Shown: positions 52,951-63,958, counted from the first letter of the stretch. The stretch: 64,000 bases of DNA from Mangrovibacter plantisponsor (GCF_003182475.1 NZ_QGTS01000022.1:1-64000), one strand, 5' to 3'. Numbers and translations: made by a program. The notes: a model not told the origin generated them from the sequence alone.

Positions 52951-53172
52951 TTAACGCCGTGGGTGGGTAACGCCTGGCTCAGCGGGTGACGCTGTTGTTT
53001 GCTGCCCTGGTGCAAACTGGGGCATCGTTTCGCCGTGGTGGTTAATATAAATGACACCAGTACTCATCACGTCATCCATATTATGGCTGGGATCAGGCTG
53101 CGTGTTGATGGCTGCAACAGCAGGAAGCGATAACAACATGCCCGTTATCAGGGCTACCATTTTGGTTCTCAT
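52951..53172 (-). CDS. Small exported protein, possibly YjfY-related
   Basis: 73 aa with signal peptide MRTKMVALITGMLLSLPAVAA. The mature part starts INTQPDPSHNMDDVMSTGVIYINHHG, whose MDDV-S-GVIYINH stretch resembles what I remember of E. coli YjfY, a DUF1471 protein at this locus (between ula and rpsF). The rest, Gln/Thr/Pro-rich, lacks the second half of that domain. Either a diverged or truncated relative. ATG with a modest GGAG upstream; convergent with yjfP (6 bp). Confidence 0.55.
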   Translation of the reverse strand: MRTKMVALITGMLLSLPAVAAINTQPDPSHNMDDVMSTGVIYINHHGETMPQFAPGQQTTASPAEPGVTHPRR

Positions 53173-53393
53173 TCTGGGCTCCTTACGGCCTTTTTATAGC
53201 AAGGTGGCTCTCCTTTCTTCTGGGGGCGTTCTCTGTAAGATATTGTACTGCCTGCACTCTGTGCAGAAAGCGAACATTTCTGATAAACGTATTCAAAAAA
53301 TTTCAGTCATCCTCTGTCTGTAACTTTAGTTCGCGCGGCAACACTGTTTTGGCGCTGTGTGCGTTTCCTCTGCGATTTATTTCTGTATGCCGC

Positions 53394-53422
53394 TTGTTAT
53401 TAGCGCTCAACTTCCATAGAAT
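53394..53422 (+). promoter_or_regulatory. rpsF operon promoter
   Basis: TTGTTA (53394-53399), 17 bp, TAGAAT (53417-53422). Confidence 0.65.
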
Positions 53423-53429
53423 GACGCGT

Positions 53430-53913
<484 letters not shown>

Positions 53914-53919
53914 TCGCTG

Positions 53920-54466
<547 letters not shown>

Positions 54467-54495
54467 TCGGCCACGGTCAACCAATACGACTTTGA

Positions 54496-54960
<465 letters not shown>

Positions 54961-54978
54961 TTTACGCTGATGTACGCT

Positions 54979-55007
54979 AAAACGCCGGCTTATGCCGGCG
55001 TTTTGCT
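54979..55007 (+). terminator. Terminator of the rpsF operon
   Basis: AAAACGCCGGC and GCCGGCGTTTT around TTAT; perfect 11-bp stem. Symmetric, so it could also serve ytfB on the other strand. Confidence 0.92.
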
Positions 55008-55085
55008 TTGTGATTCTTGCCTGTTTCCTGCCATTATTAACCACACTGTTATTGCACACCTGCCAGTATGGTTTCCCCGCCTGGG

Positions 55086-55811
55086 TTAACGCGCCCGAAT
55101 AAAATTACCGTTACTTTCGCGCGTAAAGAGTACCTGACGGTTATCACTGTCAGTGACAATCAACCCCGTGACAACACCATTAGCATTCACTCTGACCTGT
55201 ACTTGCTGGCCGCTTTGTAGTGAACTCAGGGGCTTGTCCGGCCCTTCGACATTCGCCATTGCATATACATCCGTGGGGGGCAGGTTATGATCGCGGAACA
55301 GTTGCGCCAGCGTTTTTCCCGGCTCTACTCGCCAGGTATGCCATTGTGCCTGGCCTGTTGTACTGTTGACTGTACTGTTCGTCGCAGTGCTGGTGGTCGC
55401 CGGAGTACGCCTTTCCCCGGAAGAACGCCCGGCGGTGTTATTCCCCGCTGCCTCAGATTCGTTATCTGGCTGAATACTCTCTTCTGGTGAACGCAGTACG
55501 GGTGTGGTTTGCACCGGTTGTGGCTCGTTGTAACGCGGTGGAGTGGTGACCACTGGCTGGCTGATGGCAGGAGATGTGCCTTGTGCCCCAGGTGTGGCGG
55601 GCGTGCTGCCGGGAAGGTTCAGCGGTGTTTCCCTTGATACCGGAGCAACAGGTGTGTTGTCGGCCGGTAATAACACCCCAATAACAACCAGCGCGATACC
55701 GATAAGGATGCCCCGGCGGTGCATGGCGGGTAAAGGGTCCATTAGCCGGAAATCATCTGGTGCATGCCAGACCCGGTGAATCATGGCTTTTAATGCAAAC
55801 TGGCCGGGCAT
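55086..55811 (-). CDS. ytfB: Cell-division-associated OapA-family protein YtfB
   Basis: 241 aa, longer than E. coli YtfB (212). Cytoplasmic N-terminus with WHAPDDFRLMDPLPAMHRRG, one transmembrane helix (about 33-50), a Pro/Thr/Ser/Asn-rich periplasmic linker (about 55-150) and the C-terminal OapA/LysM-like domain WHTWRVEPGKTLAQLFRDHNLP to RESNGNFIRAR. YtfB localises to the septum in E. coli. The extra length is all in the linker. Confidence 0.93.
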   Translation of the reverse strand: MPGQFALKAMIHRVWHAPDDFRLMDPLPAMHRRGILIGIALVVIGVLLPADNTPVAPVSRETPLNLPGSTPATPGAQGTSPAISQPVVTTPPRYNEPQPVQTTPVLRSPEESIQPDNESEAAGNNTAGRSSGERRTPATTSTATNSTVNSTTGQAQWHTWRVEPGKTLAQLFRDHNLPPTDVYAMANVEGPDKPLSSLQSGQQVQVRVNANGVVTGLIVTDSDNRQVLFTRESNGNFIRAR

Positions 55812-56158
55812 GTCGCCTCCTGGTCCATCGTTAATGGATACGGTGTGGTGGCCTTAATATCCATTATCCTGTTTTATGAATGAAAGTACCCATCCACTGT
55901 CAGCCTGATATTATCCGCCGAAATTCCTTTCAGACAATCGCTGAATGCTTCCTAAGAGTATAGTTTGCTAACTGTTTGATGCGAGTGGAATAGTACGCAT
56001 TCATGATAATTGTCGCATCAGGTAATTATTGAGGTTCACGGCAGACATTTTCCCTGTTCCCTTTTACCTCATGGGCTCTGGCTGTTATGCTGCCGAAGCG
56101 TCTGGCGGGTTCGCCAGAAATCTATGAAGATGAACAAACCATCAGTAAAGGAAAATTC
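55812..56158. other. Divergent region between ytfB and fklB
   Basis: 347 bp. Must hold the promoters of both genes. The fklB frame remains open upstream to 56087 but lacks family similarity there. Nothing else recognised. Confidence 0.5.
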
Positions 56159-56779
56159 ATGACGACCCCTTCTTTTGACAGTGTTGAAGCGCAGGCAAGT
56201 TACGGTATTGGTCTGCAGGTTGGTCAACAACTGCGTGACTCCGGGCTGGAAGGTTTACTGCCTGAAGCGTTACTTGCTGGCCTGCGTGATGCGCTGGAAG
56301 GCAACGCACCTTCTGTACCGGTTGATGTCGTACACCGTGCGTTGCGTGAAGTCCACGAGCGTGCTGAAGCTGTACGCCGCGAACGCCAGCAGGAAATGGC
56401 GGCGGAAGGGCAAAAATACCTGGAAGAAAACCGTAACCGTGAAGGTGTCAGCAGCACTGAATCTGGTTTACAGTTCCGTGTACTGACGCAGGGTGAAGGC
56501 CCGATTCCTTCCCGTAAAGACCAGGTGCGTGTTCACTACACCGGTAAACTGATCGACGGTACTGTGTTCGACAGCTCCGTTGCCCGCGGTGAACCAGCCG
56601 AGTTCCCGGTTAGCGGCGTAATTGCTGGCTGGATTGAAGCGCTGACGCTGATGCCTGTTGGTTCCAAATGGGAACTGACCATTCCGCATAACCTGGCGTA
56701 TGGTGAGCGTGGCGCAGGTGTATCTATTCCTCCGTTCAGCACCCTGGTTTTTGAAGTCGAATTACTGGAAATCCTGTAA
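56159..56779 (+). CDS. fklB: FKBP-type peptidyl-prolyl isomerase FklB (FKBP22)
   Basis: 206 aa from ATG 56159 (AAAGGAAAA upstream), E. coli length. Dimerising N-terminal helices ([21 protein letters not shown]) and FKBP domain (about 95-206) with [18 protein letters not shown] and [13 protein letters not shown] plus [14 protein letters not shown]. Folds prolyl bonds in the cytoplasm or periplasm; no signal peptide is seen here. Confidence 0.97.
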   Translation: MTTPSFDSVEAQASYGIGLQVGQQLRDSGLEGLLPEALLAGLRDALEGNAPSVPVDVVHRALREVHERAEAVRRERQQEMAAEGQKYLEENRNREGVSSTESGLQFRVLTQGEGPIPSRKDQVRVHYTGKLIDGTVFDSSVARGEPAEFPVSGVIAGWIEALTLMPVGSKWELTIPHNLAYGERGAGVSIPPFSTLVFEVELLEIL

Positions 56780-56787
56780 TCCTTCTC

Positions 56788-56814
56788 ACGGCCCCGCTAC
56801 GGCGGGGTTGTTTC
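56788..56814 (+). terminator. Terminator after fklB
   Basis: GGCCCCGC and GCGGGGTT around TACG, followed by GTTT. Confidence 0.75.
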
Positions 56815-57048
56815 ATCTTCCCTTCTTTCCCCACGGTTTTATCTTGCAAAAAACGCTATTGCGCGTATTTTTGTGAGGCGCTCCGCGTATCAATAAATAC
56901 AAACCACACTCTAATAACAAATATTTAACCTATCCGCTAACTTCTCAGGTTATCCCCCGGCAGTGAGTCAACCGGGGTACACGTGTTGTTATTGATTAAG
57001 TAATTACCGACAGGCCGCAGAGCCTGAAATGACAGACAGGAAAATACT

Positions 57049-58455
57049 ATGGTAGACCAGGTCAAGGTGGCCGAAACGGTGGAAACACCGCAGGAACAAA
57101 CCCTTCAGCGACATCTCTCAAACCGACATATTCAGTTAATTGCCATTGGTGGCGCCATTGGCACCGGCTTATTTATGGGGTCGGGCAAAACGATAAGCCT
57201 CGCCGGGCCATCCATTATATTTGTGTATATGGTTATCGGTTTTATGTTGTTCTTCGTGATGCGGGCAATGGGCGAATTGCTGTTGTCGAATCTCGAATAC
57301 AAGTCGTTCAGTGATTTTGCCGCAGATCTATTGGGCCCCTGGGCGGGTTATTTTACCGGCTGGACCTACTGGTTTTGCTGGGTGGTAACCGGTATTGCCG
57401 ATGTGGTTGCCATTTCTGCGTATGCGCAATTCTGGTTCCCTGGGTTATCGGAATGGGTGGCGTCGCTGGCGGTGGTGATTGTGCTCTTGTCCCTGAACCT
57501 GGCAACGGTAAAAATGTTTGGCGAAATGGAGTTCTGGTTCGCCATGATAAAAATCGTTGCGATTGTTGCCCTGATTATTGTCGGTGCAGTCATGGTGTTT
57601 ACTGGCTTTACTTCACCTTCGGGCGTAACTGCATCATTCAGCCACCTGTGGGCTGATGGTGGCTGGTTCCCTAAAGGCGTGAGTGGTTTCTTCGCCGGGT
57701 TCCAGATAGCCGTGTTCGCTTTTGTAGGGATTGAACTGGTGGGCACCACTGCGGCAGAAACTCACAACCCGGAAAAATCCCTGCCCCGGGCTATCAACTC
57801 CATCCCTCTGCGGATAATCATGTTCTATGTTTTTGCTCTGATCATGATTATGTCTGTTACACCCTGGCGCTCCGTTGTGCCATCAAAAAGCCCGTTTGTT
57901 GAGCTGTTTATGCTGGTTGGGTTACCCGCAGCTGCCAGCCTGATTAACTTTGTGGTGCTGACATCGGCGGCATCTTCCGCCAACAGCGGCGTATTTTCGA
58001 CCAGCCGCATGTTATATGGCCTGGCGCAGGATGGTGTCGCGCCTGCCCGCTTCGCACGTTTGTCACGCCGTGCGGTTCCGGCTTCCGGGCTACTGTTTTC
58101 CTGCCTGTGTTTATTGGGCGGTGTTGTTCTGATTTACCTGATCCCGGATGTGATGACGGTATTTACTATGGTGACGACAGTGTCTGCCATTCTGTTTATG
58201 TTTGTCTGGAGCATCATTCTGTGTTCCTACCTGGTGTATCGCAAACAACGGCCGGAACTGCATGCGAAGTCGCAGTATAAGATGCCACTGGGTATTGTGA
58301 TGTGCTGGGTCTGCCTGGCGTTTTTTGTGTTTGTGTTGGGGCTTTTGGCACTACAGGCAGATACGCGGCAGGCACTGATGGTGACACCTCTATGGTTTGT
58401 GATACTGGCGATTGGCTGGCAGGTCACCGGGAAGAAACGCCTGGCCCGGGTTTAA
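57049..58455 (+). CDS. cycA: D-serine/D-alanine/glycine:H+ symporter CycA
   Basis: 468 aa, E. coli 470. APC-superfamily permease with twelve transmembrane segments. N-terminal signature LQRHLSNRHIQLIAIGGAIGTGLFMGSG, quoted as NRHIQLIAIGGAIGTGLF, and KSFSDFAADLLGPWAGYFTGW. Loss gives D-cycloserine resistance in E. coli. AGGAAAA precedes the ATG; a bidirectional terminator follows. Confidence 0.98.
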   Translation: MVDQVKVAETVETPQEQTLQRHLSNRHIQLIAIGGAIGTGLFMGSGKTISLAGPSIIFVYMVIGFMLFFVMRAMGELLLSNLEYKSFSDFAADLLGPWAGYFTGWTYWFCWVVTGIADVVAISAYAQFWFPGLSEWVASLAVVIVLLSLNLATVKMFGEMEFWFAMIKIVAIVALIIVGAVMVFTGFTSPSGVTASFSHLWADGGWFPKGVSGFFAGFQIAVFAFVGIELVGTTAAETHNPEKSLPRAINSIPLRIIMFYVFALIMIMSVTPWRSVVPSKSPFVELFMLVGLPAAASLINFVVLTSAASSANSGVFSTSRMLYGLAQDGVAPARFARLSRRAVPASGLLFSCLCLLGGVVLIYLIPDVMTVFTMVTTVSAILFMFVWSIILCSYLVYRKQRPELHAKSQYKMPLGIVMCWVCLAFFVFVLGLLALQADTRQALMVTPLWFVILAIGWQVTGKKRLARV

Positions 58456-58484
58456 CAGGGTTAAGCATTTCACCACAGTAAACT

Positions 58485-58509
58485 AAGGCACCCGCAGGTG
58501 CCTTTTTCA
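58485..58509. terminator. Terminator between cycA and ytfE
   Basis: AAGGCACC and GGTGCCTT around CGCA, T-tract on the plus strand. Confidence 0.88.
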
Positions 58510-58532
58510 TGGCAGGCAAACTACGTTGAGTA

Positions 58533-59195
58533 TTACTCGCCTGCCAGCGCGCGTGGGAACAGGTTGTTATTTTCCAGGCTAATGTGATTCATCAGGTCGT
58601 CAATCAGCTCATTGATTCCGTTATACAGCGCCTTCCAGGTAGTACAGGCTTCCGGTGGTGCAACCACATTGTTTGTGACATGTTTGATAACTTCCAGCAG
58701 TTCTCCCGCCTCGCTATGCTCATGCTCCATCACGTTAACTGGCCCGGCACATTCCGGCCCGCGGCCTTGTTTGATTAATGGAAACAACACGCGCTCTTCT
58801 TTGAGCATATGCTGGCCGAGTTCGTCATTAAGCATCGCCAGGTATTTTGCCAGGCCCTTAGGAACCGATGGCTTGCTGGCATGCACACGCTCGACTTTTT
58901 CGGCCTGTAAAATCAGTTCGGGTAACTGTTCCCGGTGGCGGTCATGGTAGCGCACCAGAATATGGTCGATGATGTCGCTAAGGGGCTCATCCACCCATGT
59001 CTGTGTATGCTGCTGCGTAGAAAGCACAGCCAACTCTGCCTCTATTACCGGTAAATCCAGCCCCTTGCGTTCTGCTGCCCGCTGCAGGGTTTGCTTGCCC
59101 CCACAACAAAAATCAAGGTCATAGCGGCGGAATAACGCAGAAGCGCGTGGAATGGTTAATGCCAGCTCGCCTAATGCCTGTTCCCGAAAATCCAT
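58533..59195 (-). CDS. ytfE: Iron-sulfur cluster repair di-iron protein YtfE (RIC)
   Basis: 220 aa from ATG 59195 ([19 protein letters not shown]), E. coli length. ScdA_N domain with [10 protein letters not shown] and hemerythrin-like four-helix bundle; His/Glu iron ligands in [35 protein letters not shown] and [12 protein letters not shown]. Repairs Fe-S clusters damaged by NO and peroxide. A perfect NsrR palindrome lies 27 bp upstream. Confidence 0.97.
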   Translation of the reverse strand: MDFREQALGELALTIPRASALFRRYDLDFCCGGKQTLQRAAERKGLDLPVIEAELAVLSTQQHTQTWVDEPLSDIIDHILVRYHDRHREQLPELILQAEKVERVHASKPSVPKGLAKYLAMLNDELGQHMLKEERVLFPLIKQGRGPECAGPVNVMEHEHSEAGELLEVIKHVTNNVVAPPEACTTWKALYNGINELIDDLMNHISLENNNLFPRALAGE

Positions 59196-59221
59196 AACAT
59201 CACCTCGCACAGTTATTTTAT

Positions 59222-59244
59222 AAGATGCATTTTAAATGCATCTT
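59222..59244. promoter_or_regulatory. NsrR operator of ytfE
   Basis: A perfect 11-1-11 inverted repeat of AAGATGCATTT, the complete NsrR consensus, placed 27 bp before the ytfE start codon, where repression is expected. NsrR itself is encoded at 43516. Confidence 0.93.
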
Positions 59245-59335
59245 ATTGAGCGTGTCCAGTACCAGGTTTGGCTGCAAGGGAAAAGGTAAACCTTTGAATA
59301 TCTCATAATGCAATTTTTCGTGGGAAATAAAGCGT

Positions 59336-59362
59336 TAAATTTGTGAGCCATGTTGCCGATAT
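59336..59362 (+). promoter_or_regulatory. FliA (sigma-28) promoter of the Tsr-like receptor
   Basis: TAAATTTG (59336-59343), 11 bp, GCCGATAT (59355-59362): 6/8 and 7/8 of the TAAAGTTT-N11-GCCGATAA consensus at exact spacing. It places transcription start downstream of a nearby in-frame ATG at 59350, so that ATG cannot be used. Confidence 0.82.
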
Positions 59363-59403
59363 TGTTTGCAGACTACTCATTTATGAAGAAGCGAAGGCAA
59401 AAA

Positions 59404-61068
59404 ATGTTTAAAAGAATCAAGGTGGTAACATTGCTTATTGCAGTGCTGGCTGTACTGGGGGCGATGCAATTAGTTTCTGCTGCTTTTTTTATGAAGGCAC
59501 TAAACAACGACAAGGAAAATTTCTCGCTCGCGCAAATCTCTAACCAAAACGTTTATGCAATGACCGATGCCTGGATTAGCCTGAATCAGGCCCGGGTTAC
59601 GCTGAACCGCGGTATGTTGCGGTTGCAGAGCAGTATGGCAAACACGATTAATGCAACAGACCTCAGCAGCCTGATAAATAAAAGCAACAGTTTGCTGAAA
59701 GAAGCAGATACCCATTTCCAGCATTACAAGAAGCTGCCCAATACCCCGGGCCTTGATGAGCAACTGACTGCTTCACTGGAAGCGGAATATGCCCGTTATT
59801 CCACAACACTGCAAACCATGACCACAATGCTGGGTAAAGGTGACCTGGAAGGCATGTATGCGCAAAAAGTTGAGCAAAAGCAGGTAGCCATGCAGGAAGT
59901 CTACAAAGACTGGCGCCAGGCTCAGGCTACACTCAGCAGTGAAGGGGCTAGTGAAAATAATGCCGATTATGCACGGATGATGTGGATTCTGGGGAGCGTC
60001 ATAGTGATTGTGATTGCTGTGATTATTGCCAGTTGGTTTTCCCTCAAACGTGTATTGCTTCAGCCTCTTCATGCCGCAATGGAACACATTATGGCTATTG
60101 CCAGCGGGGATCTGACCCGGCGTATCCTGAGCGAAGGGCGTAGTGAGATGAGCCGCCTTTCCGGCAGTTTGCACCAAATGCAGCAGGCGTTGATTCAAAC
60201 AGTCAGTTCCGTGCGCAGCAGTACCGATACAATTTTTATTGGCGCCAGCGAAATTGCCGCAGGTAGCAATGATCTTTCAGCCCGGACAGAGCAACAGGCC
60301 GCCGCACTGGAAGAAACCGCATCGAGCATGGAACAGCTTACCGCAACTGTAAAACAGAATGCGGATAATGCCCGCCAGGCAACACAGTTGGCGCGCAATG
60401 CTTCCGATACCGCACGCAAAGGCGGTGATGTGGTGAACAATGTGGTGAAAACCATGGACGAAATCGCCAGTAGTTCCAGCCAGATTGCACAGATAACCAA
60501 TGTGATTGATGGTATTGCGTTCCAGACTAATATTCTGGCGCTGAATGCCGCCGTTGAAGCCGCCCGTGCGGGTGAGCAAGGGCGGGGGTTTGCGGTGGTG
60601 GCTGGTGAAGTACGTACCCTGGCCCAGCGCAGTGCTCAGGCGGCAAAAGAAATCAAAACCCTGATTGAAAGCTCTGGTGAACGGGTGCAGACCGGCAGTG
60701 GCCTGGTGCGTGAAGCGGGGGATACCATGCGTGAAATCGTCGGAGCGGTAACCCGGGTAACGGATATCATGGGTGAAATTTCTTCGGCTTCAGACGAGCA
60801 AAGCCACGGTATCGATCAGGTGAGCCTGGCTGTTTCCGAGATGGATAACGTAACGCAACAGAACGCATCACTGGTGGAAGAATCAGCTGCGGCTGTGAAT
60901 GCGCTTGAACAACAGGCAGCACAGCTCAACCAGGTGGTTGCCGTATTCAAACTGCATAACAGCCAGCCAGTGACTGTAAAGGCAAAACCTCAGATTGCCG
61001 CTGTGGCTGCACCGAAACTGAGTGCTCAACCCGCTCCGGTTGCCGAAAATAATTGGGAAGCCTTTTAA
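59404..61068 (+). CDS. Tsr-like methyl-accepting chemotaxis protein (serine-receptor type)
   Basis: 554 aa from ATG 59404 ([23 protein letters not shown]), preceded by AAGG. The organisation and wording follow E. coli Tsr: TM1, TarH periplasmic four-helix domain with [10 protein letters not shown] and the amino-acid-binding [12 protein letters not shown] (R, N, R, R retained), TM2 about residue 195, HAMP, signalling tip [21 protein letters not shown] near 371, and terminal NWEAF, close to the NWETF CheR/CheB tether. In E. coli tsr is elsewhere (about 99 min), so this is either relocated tsr or a paralogue; attractant is therefore inferred. Confidence 0.9.
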   Translation: MFKRIKVVTLLIAVLAVLGAMQLVSAAFFMKALNNDKENFSLAQISNQNVYAMTDAWISLNQARVTLNRGMLRLQSSMANTINATDLSSLINKSNSLLKEADTHFQHYKKLPNTPGLDEQLTASLEAEYARYSTTLQTMTTMLGKGDLEGMYAQKVEQKQVAMQEVYKDWRQAQATLSSEGASENNADYARMMWILGSVIVIVIAVIIASWFSLKRVLLQPLHAAMEHIMAIASGDLTRRILSEGRSEMSRLSGSLHQMQQALIQTVSSVRSSTDTIFIGASEIAAGSNDLSARTEQQAAALEETASSMEQLTATVKQNADNARQATQLARNASDTARKGGDVVNNVVKTMDEIASSSSQIAQITNVIDGIAFQTNILALNAAVEAARAGEQGRGFAVVAGEVRTLAQRSAQAAKEIKTLIESSGERVQTGSGLVREAGDTMREIVGAVTRVTDIMGEISSASDEQSHGIDQVSLAVSEMDNVTQQNASLVEESAAAVNALEQQAAQLNQVVAVFKLHNSQPVTVKAKPQIAAVAAPKLSAQPAPVAENNWEAF

Positions 61069-61084
61069 CCGGTAACTATCACTA

Positions 61085-61118
61085 CCCCGGTGCCGCCAGG
61101 CGGTGTCACCGGGCTATT
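61085..61118 (+). terminator. Hairpin between the Tsr-like gene and ytfF
   Basis: CCCGGTG and CACCGGG arms with an inner GCCGCC/GGCGGT stem, 20 bp after the stop; CTATTTC follows. It touches the ytfF stop, so may serve both. Confidence 0.65.
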
Positions 61119-62094
61119 TCTCCAGTATGACCGGGGTTGCAACATTTTCTGGCACTGGAGGCGCAGGCTTGCTGCGTACCGCCATCACCACACCCAGCAC
61201 CAGAAATGCAATGCCGCTCAGAGTGACCAGGGGCGGAATGCTGTGGCGCATTAAAAATGTGTACAGCAGACCAGAAAGTGTTTCAAACACAATCAATGGC
61301 CCGAGCACTACGGTGGGTAACCGCTGGCTTGCCTGGTTCCAGCACAGGGCACCAACCCAGGAACACAGCACCGCAATTGCCACCATCAGCACGATAAACA
61401 CATCCGGGCGCGGGCCAAAAGGGAGTGGAAAAGACACCGCCGTTGTTGATAACCACCAACACACGAATACATAACCCGCCAGCGACACGGGCAGTGTCAC
61501 CAGCGCCTGTGCCGTTGCCCACATCAGTGGGTGGTGTGCCGGGTTCTCTTTCAGCCAGCGCGCATTACGCAGTGCGTACCAGGTCCAGCAACCAACCGAA
61601 ATTAGCGCCAGAACAATCCCGCTCAGGTAACGCCACAGCGTAAAGTGAGGGAGCCCTTGTGAAAGCTCGGCAATATTGACGCAGATTAACCCCGCCAGCG
61701 TGCATACCAGCGCCGGGGCCATTCGTCTCCAGGGCAACTTGCCATCGCGTTTGCTGTACAGCAGGTTGGCAAACACAGGGATAACAACCGGTAATGTGCC
61801 GATGATCATGGTCGATACCGGAGCCCCGGTGCGCTGAATGGCACTGGCAAGACACACGTAGTAAATCAGGTTTCCCATCATAGTAAGCCGCAAAGCAGCC
61901 CACCAGTCGCGTGGTGTGAGCTTACGTAACTGCTTACGCCCGGCCCAGGCTATAGGGAGTGCAATTACCCCTAACGCCAGGTAACGGCCCATCGACTGCA
62001 ATGCAGCCGGGTATTCCGGCACAATTAACGGGCCAACAAAAATCAGCCCCCACATCAGCCCGGCAACCAATGCGTAAAGTACGCCCGCAAACAT
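61114..62094 (-). CDS. ytfF: EamA/DMT-family transporter YtfF
   Basis: 326 aa from ATG 62094, E. coli 321. Ten transmembrane helices in two EamA repeats; MFAGVLYALVAGLMWGLIFVGPLIVPEYP (quoted as GLMWGLIFVGPLIVPEYP) and RTGAPVSTMIIGTLPVVIPV are as in E. coli YtfF. Substrate unknown. In E. coli it directly follows ytfE; here the Tsr-like gene is inserted between. Convergent with that gene, 45 bp apart. Confidence 0.94.
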   Translation of the reverse strand: MFAGVLYALVAGLMWGLIFVGPLIVPEYPAALQSMGRYLALGVIALPIAWAGRKQLRKLTPRDWWAALRLTMMGNLIYYVCLASAIQRTGAPVSTMIIGTLPVVIPVFANLLYSKRDGKLPWRRMAPALVCTLAGLICVNIAELSQGLPHFTLWRYLSGIVLALISVGCWTWYALRNARWLKENPAHHPLMWATAQALVTLPVSLAGYVFVCWWLSTTAVSFPLPFGPRPDVFIVLMVAIAVLCSWVGALCWNQASQRLPTVVLGPLIVFETLSGLLYTFLMRHSIPPLVTLSGIAFLVLGVVMAVRSKPAPPVPENVATPVILEK

Positions 62095-62167
62095 GCTTTC
62101 TCCTTTGTTCTGTCTGCGGTTACTCTGCCCGACAGCACCCAATGAAATATTGTATTAGATTGCGCTT

Positions 62168-62995
62168 TTAGCGGGCTATCACCTGGCGTTGATAACGCAC
62201 GGGAGTCAGGCCATAACGCTGGCTAAACGCCCGGGTAAGATGGGACTGGTCAGTAAGCCCTGTCGCACAGGCGACTTCTGCTGCGGGCATGCCTTGAGCC
62301 AAAAACAGCTTGGCGCGCCACAGGCGAATAGCCATCAACATCTGGTGTGGTGTGACATGGTATTGCGCTTTGAACTGGCGCAGAAAGTGGTAAGGGCTGA
62401 GTGCCGCCACCTGGGCAAGCTCCCTCAGTGTGACGGGCTGCATATAGTTATCATGCAGGTAGTGGCGTACCTGGTCAAAACGCGGTGCATTCACAGAATC
62501 CGGCGAACGACTGTGGCTGGCATATGGCCGGATAGTGTCAATCAGGTCCAGCAACAGGCCTTGCTGTGCGAGTGGCGTTTCGGCAGACCATAATGCCCCT
62601 ATCAGCCTGCCAGTTTGTGCAGCACGTTGTGCGTCACAGCGCTCTACATCGTTAAACCACCATTGCTCAATACCCGTAATTTCTGCCAGTTGTACCGGTT
62701 CAAGGTAGATCATTCGGTAACGCCAGCCATCGGGGGTTGCGGCCTGGCCGGTATGCAGCTCGTCCGGATTCATCGTGACCAGTGAATTTACTGCGGCAAC
62801 ATAATGTGTTCCCCGGTAACGAAAGCGTTCAGCTCCGGCTTCAATGGTGCCAATTCCAAAGGCTTCGTGAGTATGAGGTTCGAAGGCGTAACGGGAAATG
62901 TGTGCGTGATATAACTCGACACCGGGAAGGGCAGGAAACTGGCGGAAACGGGCGGTGTCCCGCTCATCCGTAAAATGGTCTGGTACGCCCTGCAC
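62168..62995 (-). CDS. AraC-family transcriptional regulator
   Basis: 275 aa from a GTG at 62995 with GAGG six bases upstream; a further GTG 12 codons upstream has no ribosome-binding site. N-terminal cupin (about 20-95, HAHISRYAFEPHTHEAFGIG and YVAAVNSLVTMNPDELHTG quoted in part) and C-terminal double helix-turn-helix (LRELAQVAALSPYHFLRQFK, then AAEVACATGLTDQSHLTRAF). Located upstream of and in line with ytfF (73 bp), a LysE/EamA-exporter-with-AraC arrangement; it may control ytfF. E. coli has no gene here. Confidence 0.9.
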   Translation of the reverse strand: MQGVPDHFTDERDTARFRQFPALPGVELYHAHISRYAFEPHTHEAFGIGTIEAGAERFRYRGTHYVAAVNSLVTMNPDELHTGQAATPDGWRYRMIYLEPVQLAEITGIEQWWFNDVERCDAQRAAQTGRLIGALWSAETPLAQQGLLLDLIDTIRPYASHSRSPDSVNAPRFDQVRHYLHDNYMQPVTLRELAQVAALSPYHFLRQFKAQYHVTPHQMLMAIRLWRAKLFLAQGMPAAEVACATGLTDQSHLTRAFSQRYGLTPVRYQRQVIAR

Positions 62996-63109
62996 AGTTA
63001 ACCTCGTTATATCTCGCTGAGAAACAATCACTAAGTAACAATAAGTTTGCGCCGCAGGGGATGCCTGCGGCAGCAGTGATTTTCACAGTATATAACTGTA
63101 ATTTAACAT

Positions 63110-63958
63110 TTACAGCGCATTTTTTAAGCTGGTCAGTAATGATGTCGTCGGGTGACCCGTTAACTTGCTGATTTGGTGGGTGTCATCAAACAGACCGCCT
63201 TTCGACGCACCGGTATCGGAATCTGCCAGAATTGCTGCAAATGGCCCTGGTAAACCAGCACCTTCCAGCAATGCCGCATAATCCGCTTCGCTCAGGTTCT
63301 GGTAAACCACCTGTTTGCCAGTGGTATCACTAATCAGTTTCGCCAGTTCAGACAGTGTCCAGGCTTCATCACCAGCCAGTTCGTATACTTTCCCTGCCTG
63401 GTTTTCCAGGCTCAGAACCTGGGCTGCCGCTTCGGCATAATCTTTACGGCTGGCAGAGGCAATTTTGCCTTCTCCGGCACACCCCGGGAAGACCCCGTGA
63501 GCCAGTGCCGCAGGTACACTCGCCATATAGTTTTCGGTGTACCAGCCATTGCGCAGCAGAACATGAGGCAGGCCAGAATCTGCCAGCATTTGCTCAGTTT
63601 CCCGGTGTTCCTGCGCCAGTTGTAGTGGTGAGCTGTCTGCATGCAGCAGGCTGGTGTACGCAAGCAGCGCTACTCCGGCTTGTACTGCAGCTTCAATCAC
63701 ATTGCGATGTTGTGCGGCACGCTGTCCCACCTCGCTGGAGGAAATCAGCAGTAATTTTTCGACACCCGCTAACGCAGCGCTCAGTGCGTTTTTGTCACTG
63801 TAATCAGCAACCCGTACCTGAATCCCTTTTTCCGCCAGGCTTTGTGCTTTGCTCTGGTTACGCACAATGGCAACCAGTGATTCGGGGTTATGTTTTTTCA
63901 GCAGCGCGGTTATCACTTCGTGGCCTAACTGCCCTGTCGCACCGGTAATTGCAATCAT
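63110..63958 (-). CDS. qorB: NAD(P)H:quinone oxidoreductase QorB (YtfG)
   Basis: 282 aa from ATG 63958 with GGAGAC upstream, E. coli 286. Atypical short-chain dehydrogenase with N-terminal NADP-binding ITGATGQLGHEVI, VRVADYSD, LLISSSEVGQRA and HVLLRNGWYTENY. Reduces quinones with NADPH. Its regulator QorR (ytfH) would be expected divergently just beyond the right edge. Confidence 0.95.
   Translation of the reverse strand: MIAITGATGQLGHEVITALLKKHNPESLVAIVRNQSKAQSLAEKGIQVRVADYSDKNALSAALAGVEKLLLISSSEVGQRAAQHRNVIEAAVQAGVALLAYTSLLHADSSPLQLAQEHRETEQMLADSGLPHVLLRNGWYTENYMASVPAALAHGVFPGCAGEGKIASASRKDYAEAAAQVLSLENQAGKVYELAGDEAWTLSELAKLISDTTGKQVVYQNLSEADYAALLEGAGLPGPFAAILADSDTGASKGGLFDDTHQISKLTGHPTTSLLTSLKNAL

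Noticed and set aside
59350..59403. Upstream ATG for the Tsr-like receptor
   Set aside because: It lies inside the FliA promoter match and would add a non-homologous leader before the conserved MFKRIKVV start.
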